From assembly GCF_003123745.1 (NCBI RefSeq), contig NZ_QETB01000005.1, positions 186,001 to 250,000 on the forward strand: a stretch of DNA of 64,000 nucleotides. The letters run 5' to 3'. Below, piece by piece: positions 8,890-17,599 of the stretch. The DNA comes from Ancrocorticia populi (GTDB lineage Bacteria; Actinomycetota; Actinomycetes; Actinomycetales; Actinomycetaceae). Position numbers and translations under genes: made by a program. The notes beneath the pieces are model-generated. The model made no database searches. It was not told the origin of the DNA and saw nothing but the letters and a program-made list of their open reading frames with translations. The stretch's first letter is position 1. The number at the start of each line of letters is the position of its first letter.

Positions 8890-8895
8890 TAGGGT
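8890..8895 (+). promoter_or_regulatory. -10 hexamer of ftsK (leaderless start)
   Basis: TAGGGT ends 7 nt before the GTG at 8903, with no Shine-Dalgarno between. Confidence 0.55.
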
Positions 8896-8902
8896 AAATG
8901 GT

Positions 8903-11482
8903 GTGAGTCCACGAGTACCCAGAGACGCCAACAAGAAGAAGACGAGTACTTCCTCCCCGAAGAAGAAAGCGGAGGAACAGTCTCGCGAACCCATGAGCGC
9001 CCTGAAGCGCGAAGGGATTTCTTTTGGCGTCCTCGCGCTTGCCATCATCGTGGCACTGCGCGAATGGTTCGGGCTTTCTGGCCTGCTCGGAACTCTGATC
9101 CACCACGTGACCGCTGGCGCCGTGGGCGCCCTGTCCATCTTCGTTCCCATTTTGCTCGTAGTTGTAGCAGTTCAGGTCTTCCGCACATCCCCGACGCCCA
9201 CAAATAAGAGAATCGGAATCGGACTCTCGCTCATCGTCGTCTCGATCGCCGGAATACTGCACCTGATCATGGCACCAGCCAGCCCCGTCGATGATTTCGA
9301 GGGGATTGAAGGTGCGGGTGGCCTGCTCGGTTGGGGCGTTGGTGCCTCGCTTCGTACTCTACTCTCGCCGTATGGCGCTTACCCGGTTCTCGTCCTCCTC
9401 CTCGTCTTCGCGCTGCTGTACATGACCAATACCACGGTCCACCAGCTCTGGCAGAAGGTCCGCTCGAAGTCTCCGGAAGAAGACGGCGAAGCCGAGACGG
9501 AACAGTTCGCCAACAGGGGCGGCACGGCCTCGGTTCCCTACGATTCGGCGCACGCGGTTGACGAGGAGGAGGTCCCGCGCCGTTCGCGGCTCCTACCTCG
9601 CAAGAAGAAGTCCGGTTCCTCCGATGCTCCTGACGAAACGAAGGTCTTAGACGCCACGGAAGGCGCCGATGATGCCGCGGCCACACGGGTTCTTGACCGT
9701 CAGAAGGCTCAAGGCGCCAAGAAGAAGGGCGCGCCCAAGCCAGCGCCCAGCCCCGAGCCAATCGAGGGTACTGATCCGGCTGGGCTCCCGGCCCCGGATT
9801 CCACATCGGTAATCCCTGCTGGCCAGCAGCTCGTTCTGGATCCGTCCGTCACCTACACGCTACCTTCTGAAGAATCACTCAAGCATGGTGCCGAGCACGC
9901 CGAGCGTACTGAGGCAAACGATCACGTGGTAGATCGCCTGACTCAGGTCTTTACCGAGTTCGGCATCAATGCACAGGTTGTTGGCTTCTCCCGTGGCCCC
10001 ACGGTTACCCAATACGAGGTAGAGCTTGGGCCCGGTGTGAAGGTAGAGCGCATCACCGCACTGTCCAACAACATCTCCTACGCGGTAGCCTCCGCCGATG
10101 TCCGCATCCTTTCGCCGATCCCCGGCAAGTCCGCGATTGGCATCGAGATCCCCAACGCGGATCGCGAGACGGTGCTGCTAGGCGACGTGCTGCGCTCTCA
10201 GGTGGCCGCACGCGCCACGCATCCGCTCACAGTGGGCGTGGGTAAGAACGTCGAAGGCAAGTTCGTGGTTGCGAACCTTGCCAAGATGCCGCATCTTCTC
10301 GTGGCGGGCGCGACGGGAGCTGGCAAATCCTCCTTTATCAACTCGATGATCACCTCGATCATGATGCGCTCTACCCCGGATCAAGTGCGGCTGATTCTCG
10401 TGGATCCCAAGCGTGTGGAGCTGACGATCTACGCGGGGATCCCCCACCTCATTACCCCGATCATCACGAATCCGAAGAAGGCCGCGGAGGCCCTCGAATG
10501 GGTGGTCAAGGAGATGGACGCCCGCTATGACGATATGGCGGCCTATCACTTCAAAAACATCGATGATTTCAATGAGGCGGTCCGGGCCGGAAACGTCACG
10601 CCGCAGAATCCGAACAGGAAGCTCACGCCCTACCCGTATCTGCTGGTTGTGGTGGACGAGCTTGCGGACATGATGATGGTTGCTCCGCGTGATGTTGAGG
10701 CCTCCATCCAGCGCATTACTCAGCTGGCCCGCGCCGCCGGAATCCATCTGGTGCTTGCCACTCAGCGGCCTTCGGTGGACGTGGTCACGGGCCTCATCAA
10801 GGCGAACATCCCCTCGCGTCTCGCGTTCATGACGTCCTCACTTGCCGATTCGCGCACCATTTTGGACATGTCTGGAGCTGAGAAGCTGATCGGGCAGGGC
10901 GACGCCCTGTTCATGCCAGCGGGCGCCTCGAAGCCGATCCGTTTGCAGGGTGCTTGGGTGGACGAGGAAGAGATCGAGCGCGTGGTTGCCGAGTGTAAGG
11001 CGCAGCTCCAACCGCATTACCGTGACGATTTCGAGGAAGTCCAGGAAAAGAAGAAGCAGCGCGAGGAGATCGGCGACGATCTTGAGGTGCTCCTACAGGC
11101 TGCTGAGATCGTTGTGACCACCCAGTTCGGTTCCACCTCCATGCTTCAGCGCAAGTTGCGTATCGGTTTTGCCAAGGCAGGGCGCATGATGGATTTGCTG
11201 GAGCAGTATGAGATTGTGGGAGCTTCTGAGGGCTCCAAGGCCCGCGACGTTCTGGTTTCGCCGGAGTACTTGGATAACGCGTTGGCTATGCTCCGTGGGG
11301 AGCGCGAATCGATCTTCGATGGGGATGAAGACTCGGAGGGCGCTGCGGACGCCACCGAAGTTGTTGACAACCGGTACGCGAGTGATCCACTAGCGGAGGC
11401 GCCCCGTAGTGCGAGCGCCGATTGGTACGAGGATGAGGGCGACGACGGCGATGAGGACGCCTGGCAGCTCACCGGTAGGTAA
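8903..11482 (+). CDS. ftsK: DNA translocase FtsK/SpoIIIE
   Basis: FtsK is a septum-anchored hexameric motor that pumps chromosomal DNA during division. The 859-residue protein starts at GTG 8903 (MSPRVPRDANKKK); an ATG at 8840 in the same frame would add Arg/Cys-rich sequence unlike the family. Four or more membrane helices fill residues ~35-180. A charged Lys/Glu/Pro linker runs to ~320. The motor domain carries Walker A GATGAGKSS at ~469 and a Walker B in YLLVVVDELADM. The gamma winged-helix domain that reads polar sequence motifs is at ~720-790 (ITTQFGSTS-type region, LQRKLRIGF). The tail is acidic. It ends 8 bp from a convergent minus-strand gene. Confidence 0.96.
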   Translation: MSPRVPRDANKKKTSTSSPKKKAEEQSREPMSALKREGISFGVLALAIIVALREWFGLSGLLGTLIHHVTAGAVGALSIFVPILLVVVAVQVFRTSPTPTNKRIGIGLSLIVVSIAGILHLIMAPASPVDDFEGIEGAGGLLGWGVGASLRTLLSPYGAYPVLVLLLVFALLYMTNTTVHQLWQKVRSKSPEEDGEAETEQFANRGGTASVPYDSAHAVDEEEVPRRSRLLPRKKKSGSSDAPDETKVLDATEGADDAAATRVLDRQKAQGAKKKGAPKPAPSPEPIEGTDPAGLPAPDSTSVIPAGQQLVLDPSVTYTLPSEESLKHGAEHAERTEANDHVVDRLTQVFTEFGINAQVVGFSRGPTVTQYEVELGPGVKVERITALSNNISYAVASADVRILSPIPGKSAIGIEIPNADRETVLLGDVLRSQVAARATHPLTVGVGKNVEGKFVVANLAKMPHLLVAGATGAGKSSFINSMITSIMMRSTPDQVRLILVDPKRVELTIYAGIPHLITPIITNPKKAAEALEWVVKEMDARYDDMAAYHFKNIDDFNEAVRAGNVTPQNPNRKLTPYPYLLVVVDELADMMMVAPRDVEASIQRITQLARAAGIHLVLATQRPSVDVVTGLIKANIPSRLAFMTSSLADSRTILDMSGAEKLIGQGDALFMPAGASKPIRLQGAWVDEEEIERVVAECKAQLQPHYRDDFEEVQEKKKQREEIGDDLEVLLQAAEIVVTTQFGSTSMLQRKLRIGFAKAGRMMDLLEQYEIVGASEGSKARDVLVSPEYLDNALAMLRGERESIFDGDEDSEGAADATEVVDNRYASDPLAEAPRSASADWYEDEGDDGDEDAWQLTGR

Positions 11483-11490
11483 ACGGCCGC

Positions 11491-12453
11491 TCACCACGAG
11501 CTGTAGTAGTTGCCGTCCATCGTCACAGTGAGCTCACCGTCTGCATCAATCTGGTATTCACCGTAGAGGGTGGAATCCACATCGTACGGTTCGGGGTCTT
11601 CCTCCCAATCGGAGGGATTATCAACCAGAGTGATCGTCCCTTCGGCGCTCTCAAAGTATCCCGAATCGAAGCTGAGGAAGTCCGTCGGGGTGGACTTTAT
11701 CTCTAGAGAAGCGAGAGTCTTGCTTTGAACCGGGTAGGGGCACAACTCGTTGAGGTTTCCGGCAACTGTTGCACAGGAATCCATTTGATCAGTCACCTGC
11801 TGCAGCACCGCCTCCTTGGCCGCGTCCGTCGGTGTTGCGTACACGTCTGCGGTGAAGTAATCATCGGGATGCGTCGGGGCAACCTTTACCTCTTGTGAAT
11901 CGGCGGTGAGGTATTCGGTACCACCGCTCGGGGCCGCTACGGTATACGTACCGGGATAGGCGTACAGCGTAGCGGTGTACCAGTTTTCGGATTCGGAAAC
12001 TAGTGGGACGTTCTGTCCTTCGACGTTTAGAGCAGCGAAGGAATCGGAGTTGAGGTTAACTTCCGCCACTAATGCGGTCTGGACGTCCCAAGACTTGAGG
12101 AATAGTAGTTCTTTCTTTCCCTCTATTACTGAAAATGTATAGGTAAAGTGTTCCCCGTTGAGTGAGTATCGAGCCTCTACCTCAGCGTCTTTGCCGAATT
12201 TCGAAACGGTCCGTACGTCAAGGACCGTCATCTCGGTGTCCGCCTCACCGGACACCTCATCGGTCAGCATCGCCCGCTCGGGGTTGGCCACGCCAGGGTC
12301 CACAAGATCGGTGGCTTCGTTGCCCTTACCGTCCGCGATTAACTCCAAGTAGCGCTCAACGGCCGCTTCGGGCGTTCTGCTCGAGTTCACAACGTTGACA
12401 ACGATCATGCCTGCGATGACCAGAGCGGCCAATACCCCAAAGATATCAACCAC
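11491..12453 (-). CDS. Membrane-anchored extracytoplasmic protein (TcaA/DUF4878-like pattern)
   Basis: This 320-residue protein begins with a membrane anchor (VDIFGVLAALVIAGMIVVNVV, residues ~2-22), followed directly by an exported region. PEAAVERYLELIADGKGNEA near residue 30 resembles the start of DUF4878/NTF2-like or TcaA-type exported domains. A second part contains ATLYAYPGTYTV, a pattern seen in repeated domains of TcaA-like proteins. This assignment is by pattern only. The start is the GTG at 12453, the only start codon between the previous stop and the anchor. It follows the CapA-like lipoprotein gene by 49 bp on the same strand and converges with ftsK. Function unknown. Confidence 0.7.
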   Translation of the reverse strand: MVDIFGVLAALVIAGMIVVNVVNSSRTPEAAVERYLELIADGKGNEATDLVDPGVANPERAMLTDEVSGEADTEMTVLDVRTVSKFGKDAEVEARYSLNGEHFTYTFSVIEGKKELLFLKSWDVQTALVAEVNLNSDSFAALNVEGQNVPLVSESENWYTATLYAYPGTYTVAAPSGGTEYLTADSQEVKVAPTHPDDYFTADVYATPTDAAKEAVLQQVTDQMDSCATVAGNLNELCPYPVQSKTLASLEIKSTPTDFLSFDSGYFESAEGTITLVDNPSDWEEDPEPYDVDSTLYGEYQIDADGELTVTMDGNYYSSW

Positions 12454-12502
12454 GCCATCACATGGCTCTTCTTCGGAGGCATCCAGAGTTCGGAAACAGA
12501 GG

Positions 12503-13765
12503 CTACTTACGGGTCTGGTCTACAAGGGTGGAACTAGCCTCAGGAGGCTCCGTGCGCTGGGGGCCGCTGGACTCCATCACTGGGTAGGTGATATCGGCGC
12601 GGGCGGCGATCTCGGATTTGCTGAGAGTCAGCCCGCTATCGGTGTAGCCATCTTCTAGGGCATTCAGCGGATAAAGATGATACGAGCGATCATCCTGCGT
12701 GATAGCGGTCCATTCGAGGTTGCTTACGGCAGCTGGGCCCTCAGCGGGCACATCCACGGTGGCCGTGGTCAGTAGGCCAGCCATGACCGCGTAGCCGTGG
12801 CTCTCGATTGTCTGGCCCGAGATGGTATTACCCATGGACCACACCACCCACATCCCGTTGCCGCCCGGACCCTCATCGAGCTGTGTTACTGGCTCGGGCA
12901 CGTGCGAGTGGTTGCCAAAGACCAGATCAACCTGGCCGGATTCGGCAAGCTGATCAGCGATCTCCGTCTGTTCCTCGATCGGCTCACTCACGTACTCGGT
13001 GCCCCAGTGCATCGAGACAACCACGAGGTCCGCACCAGCCTCGCGAGCCGCGGCAGCGTCATCGATCAGATCATCCACGCTACGCTGGCCCAGATCGCCA
13101 ACCACGTTCCAAGACCATTCGGCATCGGTTGGCAGCGGAATTCCGTTCGTCAAGGTGGAGGCGGAAAGGTGGGCAACCACAACGTCGCGTCCACCGGATT
13201 CGAGAGTGTAGTACTGGGTTTGGCCAGCCTCCTCTTCAGTCCGGCCAGTGCCGTGGTGGCCAAGACCAGCATCATCTAGCGCGTCCAGTGTGGAGGTAAC
13301 CCCGTCAAAGCCGCGATCCATGGAATGGTTCGTGGCCGTTGCGCAACCATCCCATCCCATTTCCTGCAGGGAGGCGGCGAGCTCCGTGGGAGCGCCGAAC
13401 GAGGGATAATTCGAGGGTTCCTCCTCGGGAGCAACGATCGGTACTTCGAGGGCGCACAGCGCCAGATCCGCCCCGTCAATCCAAGGTGTGATCTGCTCGA
13501 AGAGCGGGCCGTAGTCAAGCACTCCGCCGGCCGCCTGCTGAGCATAGTAATTGACTGAGAGGTGCGGGAGGATGTCCCCACTGGAGACGATCGAGAGCTG
13601 CGAGGACTTGGCTGTGGTGGTGGGCGACGGGGCGGCAGAGGCATCCTCGGAGTTGGTGGGGGAAGCTGCTGTGGGAGTGGGATCTTGCTGAGTTGTTGAT
13701 GGGCTGCACGCTGTGAGGAGGGCCGCGGCGGCCAAAGCCACTGTGAGAGTGTAGAGCCTGCGCAT
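12503..13765 (-). CDS. CapA-family lipoprotein (metallophosphatase-like)
   Basis: This is a 420-residue lipoprotein with signal peptide MRRLYTL and lipobox LLTAC, so Cys20 should be lipidated and the protein held on the outer face of the membrane. A Ser/Thr/Pro linker runs to ~55. The rest matches the PGA_cap/CapA family, a calcineurin-like phosphoesterase fold: SSGDILPH near 62, CATATNHSMDRG near 135, VVSMHWGTEY and DLVFGNHSHVPEP. Family members are linked to poly-gamma-glutamate or capsule handling, but there are no capB/capC partners here, so the substrate is unknown. The RBS GAGGAGG precedes the ATG at 13765. With the downstream anchored protein it interrupts the usual ftsK-pgsA order. 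Confidence 0.9.
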   Translation of the reverse strand: MRRLYTLTVALAAAALLTACSPSTTQQDPTPTAASPTNSEDASAAPSPTTTAKSSQLSIVSSGDILPHLSVNYYAQQAAGGVLDYGPLFEQITPWIDGADLALCALEVPIVAPEEEPSNYPSFGAPTELAASLQEMGWDGCATATNHSMDRGFDGVTSTLDALDDAGLGHHGTGRTEEEAGQTQYYTLESGGRDVVVAHLSASTLTNGIPLPTDAEWSWNVVGDLGQRSVDDLIDDAAAAREAGADLVVVSMHWGTEYVSEPIEEQTEIADQLAESGQVDLVFGNHSHVPEPVTQLDEGPGGNGMWVVWSMGNTISGQTIESHGYAVMAGLLTTATVDVPAEGPAAVSNLEWTAITQDDRSYHLYPLNALEDGYTDSGLTLSKSEIAARADITYPVMESSGPQRTEPPEASSTLVDQTRK

Positions 13766-13816
13766 GGATTCCTCCTCGAATTGACTGCCTCCGAGTGTAC
13801 TTGATGGCCAAAGCGG

Positions 13817-13822
13817 TAGGCT
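13817..13822 (+). promoter_or_regulatory. -10 hexamer of pgsA (leaderless start)
   Basis: TAGGCT ends 6 nt before the pgsA ATG at 13829. Confidence 0.5.
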
Positions 13823-13828
13823 GAGGCA

Positions 13829-14437
13829 ATGAGCAGTAACAACGGTGAGCCCGATAACGTTCCGGTCCTCAACATCGCCAACGCACTAACGGTTCTTCGG
13901 CTTATTCTTGTGCCGGTGTTCGTGTGGGTGTACTGGGTGGATACTCCCGGGCGGGCTTGGGCTGCATGGGGGATTTTCGCACTGGCGGCGCTCACCGATA
14001 AACTAGATGGCCATCTTGCCCGCACTAGGGGACTCATAACCGATTTCGGGAAGCTTGCCGATTCGATCGCGGATAAGTTCCTCATCGGAGCCGCGCTTAT
14101 CATGCTCTCGATCCACGGTCACCTGTGGTGGTGGGTCACGGTTGTCATGATCGGCCGGGAGCTAGCCATCACACTGATGCGCATGTACATGGTGCGCCAA
14201 GAAGTCATGGCGGCCGGACAGGGCGGCAAGATCAAGATGTTCATGCAGTCTCTGGGTATTGGCGGCCTCGTGATCCCGTGGGCCAGCTTCCTGCCTAGCG
14301 GCGTTGCTACGGCGCTCATTTGGATCTGCTACGCGATGATAGCCGTGGCCCTCTACTTCTCCATTTCCTCAGCCGTGCAGTACGTGCGGGATGCCCGGGC
14401 AATCTCACGCGAGCACAAAGAAGGTGATGGCGAGTGA
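13829..14437 (+). CDS. pgsA: CDP-diacylglycerol--glycerol-3-phosphate 3-phosphatidyltransferase
   Basis: This 202-residue inner-membrane enzyme transfers the phosphatidyl group from CDP-diacylglycerol to glycerol 3-phosphate, the first step to phosphatidylglycerol. The CDP-alcohol phosphotransferase signature D-x2-DG-x2-AR-x8-G-x3-D-x3-D is complete at ~50-78 (TDKLDGHLAR, then GKLADSIAD). Four or five membrane helices are visible. TAGGCT lies 6 nt before the ATG. It overlaps cinA by 4 nt (GTGA), so the two are translationally coupled. This pgsA-cinA-clgR order is a standard actinobacterial arrangement. Confidence 0.95.
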   Translation: MSSNNGEPDNVPVLNIANALTVLRLILVPVFVWVYWVDTPGRAWAAWGIFALAALTDKLDGHLARTRGLITDFGKLADSIADKFLIGAALIMLSIHGHLWWWVTVVMIGRELAITLMRMYMVRQEVMAAGQGGKIKMFMQSLGIGGLVIPWASFLPSGVATALIWICYAMIAVALYFSISSAVQYVRDARAISREHKEGDGE

Positions 14438-14910
14438 GTACGCGGGAAGACGAGACGATCCACAAGCTCATTGAGCGTGGCATCACTCTGGGGTGCGCCG
14501 AGTCCCTAACAGGGGGTGGCCTCGCTGCACGTATTGTGAACGTCCCGGGAGTCTCCGCCGTGTTCCGCGGCGGAGTGGTCAGTTACGCTACTGACGTTAA
14601 GGAGAGCGTACTAGGAGTAGATCCCGAGCAGATTGACGCCACTGGCCCTGTTGATGAACAGGTTGCCTTACAGATGGCTCGTGGGGCCCGGAAGCTCCTG
14701 AGCGCAAATGTGGCATTGGCAACAACGGGGGTGGCCGGGCCTGGGCCTGCTGACGGGCAGCCGGCGGGAACCGTGTGGATCGCCATAGCTGGAACTCTCG
14801 GTGAGCGGGCGAAACTTCTGCAATTGCAAGGAAATCGCGGGGAAATCCGAGAAGCTAGCGTTACTGCAGCAATACAGCTTCTTGACGAGGCGCTGAAAGA
14901 AGCTGATTAA
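14434..14910 (+). CDS. cinA: CinA-family protein (nicotinamide-nucleotide amidohydrolase domain)
   Basis: At 158 residues this is the stand-alone C-terminal CinA domain (PncC), which deamidates nicotinamide mononucleotide in NAD salvage; the N-terminal molybdopterin-binding-like domain of full-length CinA is absent, as usual in actinobacteria. Diagnostic stretches are CAESLTGGGLAARI near residue 18, FRGGVVSYA near 43, and TTGVAGPGPADGQPAGTV near 98. The GTG start overlaps the pgsA stop by 4 nt. The role in the cell is inferred from the family. Confidence 0.93.
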   Translation: MSTREDETIHKLIERGITLGCAESLTGGGLAARIVNVPGVSAVFRGGVVSYATDVKESVLGVDPEQIDATGPVDEQVALQMARGARKLLSANVALATTGVAGPGPADGQPAGTVWIAIAGTLGERAKLLQLQGNRGEIREASVTAAIQLLDEALKEAD

Positions 14911-14999
14911 CCGCTCGTGTAGCCGCGCCCATATGAACTACTTCAGGCGTTCTCAGGTTCCCCACAGGAATACTTGGCATCGTAGGACTTGTTAGGGGA

Positions 15000-15025
15000 T
15001 ATACTTGAGCGTAGATGACTCAAGT
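15000..15025 (+). promoter_or_regulatory. Putative clgR promoter with overlapping palindrome
   Basis: A good -10, TATACT, lies at 15000-15005. The inverted repeat ACTTGAG (15003-15009) / CTCAAGT (15019-15025), 9 bp apart, overlaps it and the expected start site. ClgR proteins are known to control their own genes, so this may be an operator, but I cannot match it to a published ClgR site. Confidence 0.45.
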
Positions 15026-15090
15026 TCATGGAGATGAAGTAGCTGGAATCCCCGGGAATGAATTCCCAACCAGTTACGTTGAGGATAGTG

Positions 15091-15498
15091 ATGAGCATGG
15101 AACTACGAACCGGCGTTAACCGGAAGAACCAAGGAACTGCACGGAAGATTGTTCGTATGCCCGAGCCAGCTCACGAGGAGCAGGCGTTGCTGCGCCGCGA
15201 ACTCGGAGAGGTGCTGCGCGAATATCGCCAGCGTCAGGGCCGCACTCTTCGCGAGGTTTCCTCCGACGCCCGCGTCTCTCTTGGATACCTGTCCGAGGTT
15301 GAACGCGGCCAGAAGGAAGCATCCTCTGAACTTCTCTCGTCAATCTGCACCGCACTGAACGTGCCACTCAGCCACGTGCTCCGCCTCGTTGCTGACCGCA
15401 TCGACTTTTCTCAGGGCCGCGTACCGGCACACATGAGGGTGCCCGATTCGGTACCCGATGAGATGGTTCGTGCCGAAATGTCTAAGCTACATCGGTGA
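15091..15498 (+). CDS. clgR: ClgR-type helix-turn-helix regulator
   Basis: ClgR is an XRE-family activator of clp protease and, in related organisms, DNA-repair and stress genes. The product has 135 residues from the ATG at 15091, picked because GAGGA ends 5 nt upstream; ATGs at 15058 and 15097 are alternatives. The HTH runs from LRREL to LSHVL (about residues 35-90) with the core [20 protein letters not shown], and [10 protein letters not shown] is typical of ClgR. The C-terminal tail is short. It overlaps the DUF3046 gene by 4 nt (GTGA) and lies just upstream of recA, the standard actinobacterial order. Its targets cannot be read from this window. Confidence 0.88.
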   Translation: MSMELRTGVNRKNQGTARKIVRMPEPAHEEQALLRRELGEVLREYRQRQGRTLREVSSDARVSLGYLSEVERGQKEASSELLSSICTALNVPLSHVLRLVADRIDFSQGRVPAHMRVPDSVPDEMVRAEMSKLHR

Positions 15499-15734
15499 GA
15501 GAATCCGAGTTCTGGAGCGCAGTCCAGTGGACCTTCCCGGATGGGAGAGGCACCAGCCTGACACAGGACCTCGTGCTCTTCGAGCTGGGTGATAAGAGTC
15601 CAGCCGAGGCGTTAGCGGAAGGTGCTGCTCCTCAGAAGGTGTGGGAAGCGATGTGTAGGGCGATGGATTTGCCCGAATGGTATTACTACATACACCGCGT
15701 CAAACCCGAAGAACGTGATCGGATATCCCGATGA
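15495..15734 (+). CDS. DUF3046 protein
   Basis: This 79-residue acidic protein begins [19 protein letters not shown], contains [19 protein letters not shown], and ends with [16 protein letters not shown] near the C-terminus. These match DUF3046, a small actinobacterial family almost always found between clgR and recA. No enzyme motif is present and its function is unknown. The GTG start overlaps the clgR stop by 4 nt, so it is translated together with clgR. A strong terminator follows 2 bp after the stop, so recA has its own promoter. Confidence 0.9.
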   Translation: MRESEFWSAVQWTFPDGRGTSLTQDLVLFELGDKSPAEALAEGAAPQKVWEAMCRAMDLPEWYYYIHRVKPEERDRISR

Positions 15735-15736
15735 AA

Positions 15737-15768
15737 CAGACCCGCCAGTACTGGCGGGTCTGTTTTTT
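15737..15768 (+). terminator. Rho-independent terminator after DUF3046
   Basis: CAGACCCGCCAG and CTGGCGGGTCTG form a 12-bp stem with a TA loop, followed by six T residues. Confidence 0.93.
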
Positions 15769-15793
15769 CGACACGCCCTTTCGGAATTGGCTT

Positions 15794-15807
15794 CGAACGC
15801 GCGTTCG
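15794..15807 (+). promoter_or_regulatory. SOS (LexA) box upstream of recA
   Basis: CGAACGCGCGTTCG is a perfect palindrome of the actinobacterial GAAC-N4-GTTC type. It lies about 180 bp before the recA ATG, near a possible -10 TAGGCT at 15812-15817. A 7-bp inverted repeat (TTATGTC/GACATAA, 15873-15894) lies further down in the leader. Confidence 0.85.
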
Positions 15808-15984
15808 TGCGTAGGCTTGTCCACAGATCAACTCGGCACGCGTTCATCCACAGATGGCGCGGGTGCCACAGTTTATGTCGGAGGTCGGACATAAGATCTC
15901 GAGTGCCGCTCGGAGAGGGCGGCGCGGTCACAGACCTGTTCTGTCAATGTGCCGCTTATGTGGCAACTACGTGAAGGAAGAGAT

Positions 15985-17070
15985 ATGGCGAGCAAGAATG
16001 CCACCAAGTCCGAAAAGGTCAGTCAGGCCACCACGGATAATCGTGAGAAGGCGCTTGACGCAGCGCTAGGCCAGATCGATCGTCAGTTTGGCAAGGGATC
16101 TGTCATGCGGCTGGGCGATCAGCCGGTTAACCGGGTAGAGGTTATCCCTACGGGTTCCGTTGCATTGGATATCGCCCTAGGCATTGGAGGGCTTCCGCGC
16201 GGACGGGTTGTGGAGATCTACGGACCGGAATCCTCGGGAAAGACCACAGTGGCACTTCACAGTGTTGCGAACGCACAGAAGAACGGCGGCATCGCGGGCT
16301 TTATTGACGCAGAGCACGCGCTTGATCCTGAATATGCGCGAAAGCTTGGAGTGGATACCGATTCTCTTATCGTCTCCCAACCGGATACCGGTGAACAGGC
16401 TTTGGAGATCGCGGATATGCTCATCCGTTCTGGGGCACTCGACATCATTGTGATTGACTCCGTGGCGGCTCTGGTACCCAAGGCGGAAATTGAAGGGGAG
16501 ATGGGCGATTCCCACGTGGGTTTGCAGGCACGGCTCATGAGTCAGGCCCTCCGGAAGATCACTGGCGCGCTATCTGCTTCGGGCACCACCGCGATCTTCA
16601 TTAATCAGTTGCGCGAGAAGATCGGAGTCTTCTTCGGTAACCCAGAAACAACCACCGGTGGTAAGGCTCTGAAGTTCTATTCGTCCGTGCGTCTTGACGT
16701 GCGCCGAATTGAGACCCTCAAGGAGGGCAACGAGCCCGTGGGTAACCGCACCCGCGTCAAGGTTGTGAAGAACAAGATGGCCCCGCCGTTCAAGCAGGCG
16801 GAGTTTGACATGATGTACGGGCAGGGAATATCCCGCGAGGGCGGCATCATTGATATGGGCGTTCAGCTCAACATCGTTCGCAAGTCCGGCGCGTGGTACA
16901 CCTATGAGGGTGATCAGCTGGGACAGGGTAAGGAGAAGGTCCGCCAGTTCCTTAAGGACAATCCCGAGATGGCCGATGAGATCGAGAACAAGATCCTCGT
17001 TGAGGTAGGCGTCAGGCAAGGCGAGGAATCGGGTGAGGGCGCCGGGGAACCAGAGGATGTTGATTTCTGA
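15985..17070 (+). CDS. recA: Recombinase RecA
   Basis: RecA forms filaments on single-stranded DNA, drives strand exchange and stimulates LexA self-cleavage. The start is the ATG at 15985 (MASKNATK), with GAAGGA about 6 nt upstream; an ATG at 15949 would add 12 unrelated residues. At 361 residues it has normal length. Walker A GPESSGKT is at 80-87, the Walker B-like [12 protein letters not shown] near 155, and loop L2 [11 protein letters not shown] near 215. The C-terminus is acidic, as usual. A LexA box about 180 bp upstream and a terminator before it show separate, damage-inducible control. The stop overlaps the recX start by one base (TGATG). Confidence 0.98.
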   Translation: MASKNATKSEKVSQATTDNREKALDAALGQIDRQFGKGSVMRLGDQPVNRVEVIPTGSVALDIALGIGGLPRGRVVEIYGPESSGKTTVALHSVANAQKNGGIAGFIDAEHALDPEYARKLGVDTDSLIVSQPDTGEQALEIADMLIRSGALDIIVIDSVAALVPKAEIEGEMGDSHVGLQARLMSQALRKITGALSASGTTAIFINQLREKIGVFFGNPETTTGGKALKFYSSVRLDVRRIETLKEGNEPVGNRTRVKVVKNKMAPPFKQAEFDMMYGQGISREGGIIDMGVQLNIVRKSGAWYTYEGDQLGQGKEKVRQFLKDNPEMADEIENKILVEVGVRQGEESGEGAGEPEDVDF

Positions 17071-17588
17071 TGGCTTCCAGGCGAAAGCCTGAGATCGGCG
17101 AACTAGACCGAGAGGAGCAGGGCCGGCTGGCACGGGACATCGTGACGCGTCAGCTGGCCATGATGGACCGTTCGCGCGCACAACTGGAACGTACGCTGGT
17201 ACGCAAGGGAATGCCTGAGGACGTGATCGATGAAGTGCTCTCCCACTACGAGGAGATCGGCCTGATCGATGACGAGCATTTCGCCGAGGTGCTCACGCGT
17301 ACGCGGTTCACTCAGAAGCGCGCCTCCCGGCGTGCCATTGCTGCCGAGCTGGAGCAAAAGGGCGTTGATCGGGAGATCATCGAGCGGGTTATCACGCAGA
17401 TTGATCCTGATTCTGAGTTCCAGGCGGCTGTTGAGTTGGCCTCAAAAAAGCTGCGGGCAGGCGGTGGAAATCCCGAGACACTGAACCGGCGTACGTACGC
17501 GCTGCTTGCGCGGCGGGGCTTTAGCTCCGGTATGTGCAGTTCGGCGCTGCGCCAGGCACGGGAGCAGGTGGAGCTTGAGCTGGATTAG
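17070..17588 (+). CDS. recX: Regulatory protein RecX
   Basis: RecX binds and inhibits RecA filaments. The 172-residue protein is almost all helix, made of three-helix repeats: RAQLERTLVRKGM near 32, YEEIGLIDDEHFAE near 58, RTRFTQKRASRRAIAAELEQ near 74, and a final repeat LLARRGFSSGM near 148. The ATG shares a base with the recA stop, so it is translated by coupling on the recA message and shares its SOS control. It ends 11 bp before miaB, which has its own -10 element. Confidence 0.93.
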   Translation: MASRRKPEIGELDREEQGRLARDIVTRQLAMMDRSRAQLERTLVRKGMPEDVIDEVLSHYEEIGLIDDEHFAEVLTRTRFTQKRASRRAIAAELEQKGVDREIIERVITQIDPDSEFQAAVELASKKLRAGGGNPETLNRRTYALLARRGFSSGMCSSALRQAREQVELELD

Positions 17589-17591
17589 ACT
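17586..17591 (+). promoter_or_regulatory. -10 hexamer of miaB
   Basis: TAGACT ends 8 nt before the miaB ATG and overlaps the end of recX. Confidence 0.5.
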
Positions 17592-17599
17592 AGTGTGCG

